DNA of 51,912 nucleotides, taken from 4572-123 sp964418755. GTDB taxonomy: Bacteria; Desulfobacterota; Desulfobacteria; Desulfobacterales; 4572-123. Where the stretch lies: positions 1-51,912 of the forward strand of contig CAYQNS010000006.1 of the NCBI GenBank assembly GCA_964418755.1. Direction: 5' to 3'. Below, piece by piece: positions 25,608 through 33,269 of the stretch. How positions within the stretch are numbered: position 1 is the first letter of the stretch; each line of letters starts with the position of its first letter. The notes beneath the pieces were generated by a model. The model saw only the letters and a program-made list of their open reading frames with translations. It ran no database searches and had not been told where the DNA came from. A program made the translations under genes and the position numbers.

Positions 25608-26735
25608 ATGAATAAAAAATTAAAACTGGCATTTTGTTTATTTAAATACTTTCCTTTTGGGGGATTGCAGTCAGATTTCATGAATATCTCAAAGGAATGT
25701 ATCAGGCGTGGATACCAGGTTGATGCATATACCATGTCGTGGGAAGGTGAAAAACCGGAAGGGTTAAACGTTCTTACTGTAACGGTTTCAGGGTTGACCA
25801 ATCACAAACGGTATCTATCCTTTGCAAAAAAACTAAACAAAACTTTTTTAAAAAAAAAATATGACGTTGTTGTCGGTTTTAATAAAATACCCGGGTTAGA
25901 TGTATACTTTGCTGCGGATGGTTCGTATGCAGGCATGATGAAGGACCGCAGCATTCTATACCGGAGGAGCAATCGCTATCATGTATTAATGTCATTAGAA
26001 AAATCTGTTTTTGATGGAAATTCAAAAACTCAAATTCTTTTATTATCAACAAGGGAACTCGATTTTTTTAAAACCTTTTATCAAACCGCACCAGATCGAT
26101 TTCATATATTACCACCCGGCATATCAAAGGCTTGTGTGCCCCCGTCAAATCATCGTGGCATCCGTACCCAGAAACGCACCAAATTAGGGATTGCACAGAA
26201 TAAAACGATCATTTTAATGGTCTGCACTAATTTTAAAATAAAAGGGGTTACGCGGGCAATAAACGCACTATCCTCATTGCCTTCCGATATTTTAAATCAG
26301 ACGATATTGCTTGTTGCCGGCAGGGACAATCCCAAACCGTATAAAAAATTGGCAAAAAAGAAACATGTATTCAACAACATTGATTTCATCGGGGCCCGAA
26401 ATGATGTGCCGGAACTTCTCATGGCATCAGACCTGTTACTCCATCCAGCCTCTATTGAGAATGCAGGATTAGTACTTGTGGAGGCCCTGACAGCTCGTCT
26501 GCCTGTGATCACAACTGATGTCTGCGGATACAGTTTCCATGTCAGAGAGGCAAAGGCAGGAATCGTGATACCCTCTCCTTTCACGCAGCAGGCGCTTGAT
26601 AAGGCATTAATGCTGGCACTCACCTCAAAAGAAAAAGATACCTGGCGGAATAATGCTGAAAAATACATAGACAAAATCGATGTTTTCAGCTGTGCTCAAA
26701 AAGCAGTTGATGTTATTGAAAAGGCGGCTTCATGA
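25608..26735 (+). CDS. waaG: WaaG-like glycosyltransferase (GT4)
   Basis: A 375-residue retaining glycosyltransferase with GT-B fold. The N-terminal domain starts LAFCLFKYFPFGGLQSDF (the GG-x-x loop binding the acceptor), and the C-terminal domain has the E-x7-E motif in ASIENAGLVLVEALTARLPV (about residues 283-302) for the nucleotide sugar. In WaaG these residues transfer the first glucose to heptose II. It is followed by waaP with a four-base overlap, the usual order in Pseudomonas-type core clusters. The exact sugar is not determined by sequence. Confidence 0.85.
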   Translation: MNKKLKLAFCLFKYFPFGGLQSDFMNISKECIRRGYQVDAYTMSWEGEKPEGLNVLTVTVSGLTNHKRYLSFAKKLNKTFLKKKYDVVVGFNKIPGLDVYFAADGSYAGMMKDRSILYRRSNRYHVLMSLEKSVFDGNSKTQILLLSTRELDFFKTFYQTAPDRFHILPPGISKACVPPSNHRGIRTQKRTKLGIAQNKTIILMVCTNFKIKGVTRAINALSSLPSDILNQTILLVAGRDNPKPYKKLAKKKHVFNNIDFIGARNDVPELLMASDLLLHPASIENAGLVLVEALTARLPVITTDVCGYSFHVREAKAGIVIPSPFTQQALDKALMLALTSKEKDTWRNNAEKYIDKIDVFSCAQKAVDVIEKAAS

Positions 26736-27556
26736 TTTATCTGCCCAGGGAATGGGGGAAATACTGGGACACCGAAGAAGAAGCCTTTAGGCAACTTTTT
26801 AGCGTTGACGGACCTGTCTGCAGAGAAAAAGACGGGCGAAGGACCCTGCGTTTCAAGTTTGGTAAAAAGCATTATTATGGAAAATTTCATAGCGGGATCG
26901 GGTGGAAAAAAATTTTAAAAAATATTTTACAATTTCGTCGCCCTCCGGTCCTCAGTGCTCAAAACGAATGGCGCGCCATTCAGAAACTGGAAAGTCTGGG
27001 TATCGAGACGACACCTCTTGTGGGATATGGAAAGAGAGGGTGGAATCCGGCAAAAATAAAGTCCTTTGTAATTACAGATGAGTTAACAGATACCATAAGC
27101 CTTGAATTTTTTTGTAAAGACTGGCCTGTTCATCCGCCACCATCCCGGATTAAAAAATCTATCATAGCAAACGTTGCAAAAATTGCTCGAATTATTCATC
27201 AAAACGGGTTAAATCACAGAGATTTTTACATCTGTCATTTTTTACTTGATATTTCAATGGGTCTGCATCAGATTGATCCCAATAATTTACGGCTCTTCCT
27301 GATCGATTTGCATCGGGTACAGATTCGGCCATCAACACCATGGCGGTGGCGTGTTAAGGATATATCGGCACTCCTTTTTTCAAGTATGGATTTAGGTCTC
27401 ACCAAAGATGAATTGTTATATTTTGCCAGCATATACCACGATACAACAGGAAAAAAGTCTATCTCAAAAAACCGATTTTTCTGGTGGATGGTGAAAAAGC
27501 GTGCCATGCAACTTTATAAAAAAGAATCGAACAAGCCCTCACCTTTTTCATGGTAA
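26732..27556 (+). CDS. waaP: LPS core heptose kinase WaaP/RfaP
   Basis: A 274-residue kinase that phosphorylates heptose I of the inner core. The catalytic loop LNHRDFYICHFLL has His162, Arg163, Asp164 and His169; the metal-binding residue is Asp192 in FLIDLHRVQIR. This is the RfaP signature almost exactly. VWHPPPSR-type insertion is present as PVHPPPSR. It overlaps waaG by four bases and is followed three bases later by the two-domain kinase gene. Phosphorylated heptose strengthens the outer membrane by cation bridging. Confidence 0.93.
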   Translation: MIYLPREWGKYWDTEEEAFRQLFSVDGPVCREKDGRRTLRFKFGKKHYYGKFHSGIGWKKILKNILQFRRPPVLSAQNEWRAIQKLESLGIETTPLVGYGKRGWNPAKIKSFVITDELTDTISLEFFCKDWPVHPPPSRIKKSIIANVAKIARIIHQNGLNHRDFYICHFLLDISMGLHQIDPNNLRLFLIDLHRVQIRPSTPWRWRVKDISALLFSSMDLGLTKDELLYFASIYHDTTGKKSISKNRFFWWMVKKRAMQLYKKESNKPSPFSW

Positions 27557-27559
27557 CCA

Positions 27560-28993
27560 ATGGATCAATCAAAAACCAAAAGCATTATGATAGGGGAAAG
27601 AAAATTTTCCATTCCTTTTACGCTGACGCTAAAAAAAAAGAATTCTTCTTTGACATGCAATAAAATCCTAAGATTTGTTCCAGGAAGAAGGGCCGTATTT
27701 TCAGGGTATTGGAATGGAAGAAAAATTGTAGCAAAAATTTTTTTTAAACCCTTTAGATATAAACAACATGTAAGAAAAGAGCTCAAGGGGAATGATTTGT
27801 TAACTCAGGCTCACTTGCAGACAGCATCGATCATTCATTTTGAGTTCATAAAAAAATTAAAAGCCCGCCTTCTTATCTTTGAATTTATTGATTCTTCAAT
27901 CCACCTGGAAAAGATTTTCAAAAACGCCCCTTATCTCAAATCCGACATAAAATATTTTAGATCACTAATACAGCTGATTGGCCAAATGCATGAAAAAGGA
28001 ATCATCCATAATGATCTTCACCCCAACAATTTTTTAGTAAAAGATGATATGATATATGCCCTTGACGGGGCAGCCGTGAAGCGAATCAGCAGATCCCGGA
28101 TAAAAACAATTCCGGGTTTAAAAAACCTGTCCGTTTTATTGTGCCAAGTGAACAGGATCAGTGATGAGCTGCTTTTTGATCTTGTTGATGTTTATGCTAA
28201 AACTCGCGATTTAAAAAATATAAGAGAGGCGACATCAACACTTCAAAAATTTATGGCAAAAAGCCACCAACGGATGACAAACAGATATCTAAAAAAGATT
28301 TATAGAAATTCCACCGAAATCATTTCCAAAAAATCCTTTTCATCCTTCATGCTCTGTCGGCGCAGCTATTACACACCGGAGATGGCGTCTTTTTTGAAAA
28401 ATCCGGATACCGCATTTCATGATTCCGGAAAGACCATTCTCAAGGCAGGTAATTCTGCAACCGTCATCCGTTATCATATTGACGGGAATGACCTGGTGAT
28501 AAAACGCTATAATATGAAAAACCGGCGTCATGCCTTAAGACGTGCTTTCAAGAAAACCCGTGCCGATATATCGTGGCGGGGTGCCCATCTTCTGATGCAG
28601 AACAGGATTAATAGTTCCACCCCCATCGCAATTATGGAAATACGATTCGGACCGTTTAGAAATAAAGCATATTTTATTTGTGAGTACGTTAAAGGAAAAA
28701 ATGTTATCGATTATTTCCAAAATTCCAAAACGGAAGACATTTTCAAGATGGCTCAATCGATCATCGGTGTTTTTTTAAAGTTCAAGTCTTTAATGATCAG
28801 CCACGGGGATATGAAAGGCACCAATATGATTATCCGGGAAGGTGCCCCCGTTTTAATAGATTTTGACAGTATGGCCCGGCATAAGATGAAAACCCGTTTT
28901 TTACATGCCCATGAAAAAGATGTAAATCGATTCCTCAAGAACTGGCAGACCAATTCTGATATATTAAAAATTTTAAAAGAAATACACCTGTAA
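27560..28993 (+). CDS. Two-domain LPS kinase (PA5006-like)
   Basis: A 477-residue protein with two kinase-like domains in tandem. Domain 1 (about residues 35-270) has HEKGIIHNDLHPNNFLV (His150, Asp152, Asn157) and ALDGAAVK (Asp169). Domain 2 (about 290-477) has SHGDMKGTNMII (His415, Asp417) and LIDFDSMA (Asp434). Both retain catalytic and metal residues, so both may be active. Size and position match the PA5006-type gene of Pseudomonas core clusters. It probably phosphorylates further core positions; which ones is unknown. Confidence 0.8.
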   Translation: MDQSKTKSIMIGERKFSIPFTLTLKKKNSSLTCNKILRFVPGRRAVFSGYWNGRKIVAKIFFKPFRYKQHVRKELKGNDLLTQAHLQTASIIHFEFIKKLKARLLIFEFIDSSIHLEKIFKNAPYLKSDIKYFRSLIQLIGQMHEKGIIHNDLHPNNFLVKDDMIYALDGAAVKRISRSRIKTIPGLKNLSVLLCQVNRISDELLFDLVDVYAKTRDLKNIREATSTLQKFMAKSHQRMTNRYLKKIYRNSTEIISKKSFSSFMLCRRSYYTPEMASFLKNPDTAFHDSGKTILKAGNSATVIRYHIDGNDLVIKRYNMKNRRHALRRAFKKTRADISWRGAHLLMQNRINSSTPIAIMEIRFGPFRNKAYFICEYVKGKNVIDYFQNSKTEDIFKMAQSIIGVFLKFKSLMISHGDMKGTNMIIREGAPVLIDFDSMARHKMKTRFLHAHEKDVNRFLKNWQTNSDILKILKEIHL

Positions 28994-29006
28994 AAGAGAT
29001 ACAAAA

Positions 29007-29702
29007 TTGCAATCCCAAAATGGACACTACTTGAAAAACATGCAGCAGCTTACCCATACAAAATACTTAGCCCTCTGCTATAATGCCACCCCTCTGGTCA
29101 GGAACCGGTACGGCGACAAGGTCCTACAGTTATCCAACGGCCAGATCTTAAAGCTCTTCCGCGTCAAGCACCTGATCTCTTCGGCCCGCATTCGTTCCCA
29201 CGCCATTCGCTTTGCCCTTAACGCCGGCAAGCTTGCTGACCGTGACATTCGAACCGTCTCTGTCCAGACCGTATACAACATCCCCAGCATCAGCCGAACT
29301 GCCGTTCAATACAGGCCAATAGAAGGTGTGCCGCTTTGCGACCATCTGAAAAAGATGCCCTTTACGCCCGAACTGACTGAGCATCTTGCTATGTTTATGG
29401 CCCGCCTGCATGCTCAAGGAATCTATTTCCGCGCCATCCACTTTGCCAATATTATCGTCCTGCCCAATGGCGGTTTCGGGCTGATTGATGTCGACAACAT
29501 GAAGATCGGGAAAAAGGCTTTGAATCTCAGCAAACGTTTGAAAAACTTTCGCCAATTTACCAAGTATGAAAAGGATCGCGGTCTCTTTAGTCTACAAGGC
29601 CCTGCCTTTACAGCAACCTACCTGAAAACCAGCACACTTGAATTGAGCCCCATCCAGCAACGCCGGTTTGAAAGCAAGATATACCGCGTTATATGCCGAT
29701 AA
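29007..29702 (+). CDS. Kinase-like LPS core protein (WapQ/toluene-tolerance type), degenerate loop
   Basis: A 231-residue protein of the WaaP superfamily. The catalytic loop region reads GIYFRAIHFANII, where WaaP has HRD; the Asp position seems to be Ala. The metal-binding Asp remains in GLIDVDNM. Its position after waaP and the two-domain kinase matches WapQ-type genes. It starts either at TTG 29007, with a weak AGAGAT site, or at ATG 29040. Loss of the Asp may be a family trait, so it might be a pseudokinase or use another residue. Confidence 0.7.
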   Translation: MQSQNGHYLKNMQQLTHTKYLALCYNATPLVRNRYGDKVLQLSNGQILKLFRVKHLISSARIRSHAIRFALNAGKLADRDIRTVSVQTVYNIPSISRTAVQYRPIEGVPLCDHLKKMPFTPELTEHLAMFMARLHAQGIYFRAIHFANIIVLPNGGFGLIDVDNMKIGKKALNLSKRLKNFRQFTKYEKDRGLFSLQGPAFTATYLKTSTLELSPIQQRRFESKIYRVICR

Positions 29703-29881
29703 CTGCTGTCCCATTCACACGGCTGGCAGCCCGTCAAAGGACCTGAAATCTGTGAAAAATCATTTTCTTTTGGCGCAGTTGGAAAATCCATTGCAATCAA
29801 ACATCGTACTTTGATACTCGGTTAACTTACTGATAATTAAGAATCTGGTAGGAGTCAATATCTGGCTGACACGCAAATTCC

Positions 29882-29910
29882 TTGACATGCTGCCCCGGGT
29901 TCCTTATTAA
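29882..29910 (+). promoter_or_regulatory. Sigma70-type promoter before waaC
   Basis: A perfect TTGACA (29882-29887) and TATTAA (29905-29910) are separated by 17 bases. It lies about 120 bases before the waaC ATG and would allow waaC to be transcribed separately from the kinases. The rest of 29703-30029 holds no gene I can see. Confidence 0.55.
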
Positions 29911-30029
29911 AATCATAACATTGATCCCGTTGTTGCATAAAAAATATGACCAAAGGCCGCAATCGTCGTTTTCACCATTTTTTTGTCCTAAGTGCGTAAG
30001 GTTTGACGAAATTAAAAGGATCGTTGCTA

Positions 30030-31211
30030 ATGCAAGCACTACCTACCTGCACATATGATTCTTTCCATATCGGTGCATATACCAAGCATGGGCTACCCCT
30101 GTACCTTTACGACTATCTATCTAATTCCCTTGAAAAAAATCCCGATTCATCCACTGGGGAAAAAAAGGAACATCACCCTGCCACCGCCGAGACACGGCCC
30201 AAGTTCCCCTCTGTTCTGATTATTCTCATGGGCGCCCTGGGAGATGTGGCAAGGGGGCTTTGCCTTGTATCCCACATAAAAAACCACTGGCCCCATTGTC
30301 GAATTACCTGGCTGATAGAAACCAAATGGGTGGATGTGGTGAGTTGTCATCCCGGGATTGACCGTATCATTATTTTCGATCGCCCCCGGGGCGTGCGGGC
30401 CGTATGGTCCCTTCGAAAACAGCTGGCCGCAGAACACTTTGATATCACCCTCGATCTGCAGCGGCACCTTAAAAGTGGATTCTTTTCATTTCTTTCAGGG
30501 GCCAGACGCAGAGTCGGGTTTCACCCGAAAAATGCCAAAGAATTCAACTGGCTGTTTAATACGGAGTATATCGAATACTCAGAGGGCGGGGTTTCTAAGA
30601 TCGATCTTTATCTTCGCTTTGCCAGGCAGATGGCATTGCCTCCTCCGCAACGCCTTGATTTCGGTTTTTCCGCTTTGGATCTTCATACGCTTCGGCCGGG
30701 CATCTCGGCCCGGGTGACGACACCATACCTGGCTGTGGTGATGGGCTCCTCATGGAAATCCAAAGATTGGATTCTTGAGGGCTATGCAAGGCTGGTATCG
30801 GACATCCTGGCTGACGGTAAGATGGGGGTGGTGCTTTTGGGAGATCGCTCCCAGGCGGCGCAAGCCGAAAGGCTGACCGGGATGATCGGAGATGCAACCC
30901 TGGTCAACATGGTAGATAAAACCTCCCTGGTAGAACTTGTGGCTGTCTTGAAGACTGCAGCCGTGGCTGTGGGGCCCGACTCCGGGCCCGGCCACCTGTC
31001 GGGGTCGGTGGACACACCCTATGTGTCGCTGTTTGGCCCCACCGACCCGGGCATAGCAGCCCCCTATGGCAGTGAAGATCTGGTGGTTCGTGTGGAGGTT
31101 GATTGCGGGCCCTGTTACAAAAAAGAATGCCCCACACCGGAGAAATGGTGCATGCGAAAAATTGATGTGGATGTGGTCAAAGAAAAAATTTATCATGCAT
31201 TGTCGCAATAA
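30030..31211 (+). CDS. waaC: ADP-heptose:LPS heptosyltransferase (GT9), with N-terminal extension
   Basis: A 393-residue GT9 enzyme. The family start, VLIILMGALGDVARGLCLV, begins only at about residue 62, so it has an unusual N-terminal extension with no recognised domain. Further signatures are GSSWKSKDWILEGYARLV, and GPDSGPGHLSGSVDTPYVSL for the donor site. It most likely adds the first heptose to Kdo, but GT9 subfamilies are hard to separate by eye. ATG 30030 has AAAAGGA upstream; a TTG at 30003 is less likely. It converges on kdkA. Confidence 0.8.
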   Translation: MQALPTCTYDSFHIGAYTKHGLPLYLYDYLSNSLEKNPDSSTGEKKEHHPATAETRPKFPSVLIILMGALGDVARGLCLVSHIKNHWPHCRITWLIETKWVDVVSCHPGIDRIIIFDRPRGVRAVWSLRKQLAAEHFDITLDLQRHLKSGFFSFLSGARRRVGFHPKNAKEFNWLFNTEYIEYSEGGVSKIDLYLRFARQMALPPPQRLDFGFSALDLHTLRPGISARVTTPYLAVVMGSSWKSKDWILEGYARLVSDILADGKMGVVLLGDRSQAAQAERLTGMIGDATLVNMVDKTSLVELVAVLKTAAVAVGPDSGPGHLSGSVDTPYVSLFGPTDPGIAAPYGSEDLVVRVEVDCGPCYKKECPTPEKWCMRKIDVDVVKEKIYHALSQ

Positions 31212-31223
31212 CCTTAAGGATGC

Positions 31224-31249
31224 CTGTTTCAGGGGTTACGCTGAAACAG
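31224..31249. terminator. Hairpin between convergent waaC and kdkA
   Basis: CTGTTTCAG and CTGAAACAG form a perfect 9-base stem around eight bases, spanning the kdkA stop codon in the 17-base gap after waaC. No T-run follows on either strand, so it is not a typical intrinsic terminator; it may still slow polymerase or protect 3' ends. Confidence 0.4.
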
Positions 31250-31957
31250 CGGCAAAGATGTTAGTTCTCCGGGCAAACTGTGTTTATATACTGCTTTATT
31301 CCATCGTTTTTGATACAACCCGGCCAGTTTGTCTCTGCTGCCGGTAAAATAATATGCCTTGTCAAAATCAATAATATAGTTCCGATCAGATTGATCAATC
31401 AGAATATTGCCGGGATGCAGGTCAACATGATGCATCTTGTTTTGAATTAACCGCCTGATATTTCGGGCAATCGACGGCATAAGGGTTACGGCCTTTTCTT
31501 TCTTATCCCGGCTTAACCTGGCAAACGAGACATGATCTTCAATAACTTCCGTTATCAGCCAGGCTTTATAAAGGACCCCTCCCAGGCTGGCATAGGCAAT
31601 GGGTTTGGAAACGCTGACGCCGGCTTTTGCCGCGGCGAGCAGAAATTCGAATTCTTTTTTTGACCGAACCGCACCCGTTTTCAAATAGTATTCTTTGTTG
31701 ATCCAGGATAGCACCCCACCGCGCTTGTAGCACTTTACAACAACGGATCCCATCTCGGGAATAACGGCATACCGAGCCGGGCCTCGGCCCTCAAGGGTAT
31801 CAGCATGCGTTTCGGGTTCGAATGCAAAAATCCGGATCAAATTGTCAAGACTGCCAGTGCTCAGATCAATCACCGCCCCCCACTGGTATGACTGATATTT
31901 TTGTTTATAAATTTTACCGATCGTCACTTTCAACCATCTCCCCTGCAACAGTCTCAT
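31229..31957 (-). CDS. kdkA: 3-deoxy-D-manno-octulosonic acid kinase-like (KdkA)
   Basis: A 242-residue kinase with the KdkA/WaaP fold. VDLHPGNILID (Asp179, Asn184) and YIIDFDKA (Asp197) are diagnostic of Kdo kinase, which phosphorylates Kdo at O-4. VVVKCYKRGG holds the ATP-binding Lys. It is the last gene of the long minus-strand lipid A operon, 20 bases after the acyltransferase. The Kdo transferase WaaA that would supply its substrate is not in the window. Confidence 0.85.
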   Translation of the reverse strand: MRLLQGRWLKVTIGKIYKQKYQSYQWGAVIDLSTGSLDNLIRIFAFEPETHADTLEGRGPARYAVIPEMGSVVVKCYKRGGVLSWINKEYYLKTGAVRSKKEFEFLLAAAKAGVSVSKPIAYASLGGVLYKAWLITEVIEDHVSFARLSRDKKEKAVTLMPSIARNIRRLIQNKMHHVDLHPGNILIDQSDRNYIIDFDKAYYFTGSRDKLAGLYQKRWNKAVYKHSLPGELTSLPLFQRNP

Positions 31958-31977
31958 GCCCTCATCGAAACAGCACT

Positions 31978-32988
31978 TTATTCATAAGGGCTCTTCATCC
32001 CTTTGGGTTGAGTTCTCCATCTCCGGTGTATCCATAGCCATAATTCCGGATGCTCATAAATAATTTTCTGGATTGCATCCGCCTGTTTCTGGGTATTGAC
32101 TAAAATCTCTTTTTCAGAATCATCCGGCCGTTTTTCCCATTCGACTTCTTCCGTTAAAACCAGCTCAAATTCATCCGGGCCGGTCTGGCGCATAAAACCT
32201 GCCAGGACAGGTGCACCCGTCTTGAGTGCAACGTATGCTGCGGAACGAACCGAACAAGCCGGGCGCCCCATCCAGTCTATGAATACACCTACACTTCGTC
32301 TCATACTCTGATCCAGAGCCATGACAATAGCTTCTCCATTGCGGATTCCCTCAAGTATGCGTTTCATGGAGTTGCGATTTTTAATGGTCCCCAGGTTCAT
32401 TGATTTTCTTGTGTCAACTATGAATTTATCAAAAACCGGATTTTCGATCCTCTTTCCCACCGCTGCAACCGGATAGCCGGACATGCCTATCTTTCCGCAG
32501 GCGATATCCATCATGCCGATATGACCGGCGATGAGCAAGGCACCTTTTTTGCGATTCATTGCTGATTTAAATATCTCTTCGTTTTTCCATCGGCATTTTT
32601 CCTTCCAGAACATCTCTCCCATATAAGGAAGGCGAAGGTAGTTAATAATCACACGCCCGCAATTGATCATCGACTCCCGATAGATCAGTTCCTTTTCTTC
32701 AGCCGATTTGGTATCGCCAAAAACGATATCAAGGTTGGTCATCGCTACATGCTTACGAATCCTGAGGCGGTATAATATCAGCCCCATCCAGGCACCTACT
32801 CTGTAGGCAGTTTTCCAGGAAAGACAAAGGGCAAAGGATTTAATCAATTTCATGAGCGCTTTACTTAAATGATATCCCTTAATATCAGCACTCCTTGAGT
32901 GCAGTGTAGTATATTCCGTAACCTGCTCCAAAGGTGCCGGATAGGTATCAAAGGCTTTAAATTTAGATGGATTTTGATTCTTTTCCAT
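31978..32988 (-). CDS. Lipid A biosynthesis acyltransferase (LpxL/LpxM family)
   Basis: A membrane-associated acyltransferase of about 336 residues from the chosen start. The catalytic H-x4-D motif is in IAGHIGMMDIACG, and EAIVMALDQSMRR followed by FIDWMGRPACS is the substrate-side block of the HtrB/LpxL family. It adds a secondary acyl chain to lipid A. The ATG at 32988 has AGGACA upstream; an in-frame extension to 33099 has no ribosome site. Only one such enzyme is found here, so others may lie elsewhere. The downstream gene is kdkA. Confidence 0.9.
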   Translation of the reverse strand: MEKNQNPSKFKAFDTYPAPLEQVTEYTTLHSRSADIKGYHLSKALMKLIKSFALCLSWKTAYRVGAWMGLILYRLRIRKHVAMTNLDIVFGDTKSAEEKELIYRESMINCGRVIINYLRLPYMGEMFWKEKCRWKNEEIFKSAMNRKKGALLIAGHIGMMDIACGKIGMSGYPVAAVGKRIENPVFDKFIVDTRKSMNLGTIKNRNSMKRILEGIRNGEAIVMALDQSMRRSVGVFIDWMGRPACSVRSAAYVALKTGAPVLAGFMRQTGPDEFELVLTEEVEWEKRPDDSEKEILVNTQKQADAIQKIIYEHPELWLWIHRRWRTQPKGMKSPYE

Positions 32989-33269
32989 AGTTCTGTCCTG
33001 ATAAAGGGTGTTGAAAACAACAGTTAGAATTGAATTAAAATATTTCAATTTCAGGCACTTAAAGCTTAGCCACAACTTCTGTTTAAGTGTATTAGTCAAA
33101 ATACAAAAAGTATAAGAATAAATACAATAGACAGAGAATCCTTAAGCGAGCCATAAGTGACGTTACACTATAATAAAAACTTAACTACTTTTGCGGCATA
33201 TTTCCCATTTGGCAAACCAGTTCATGAGATCATTTGCGGTGCTATTCATGGTACACTTGCAATTTGAAT

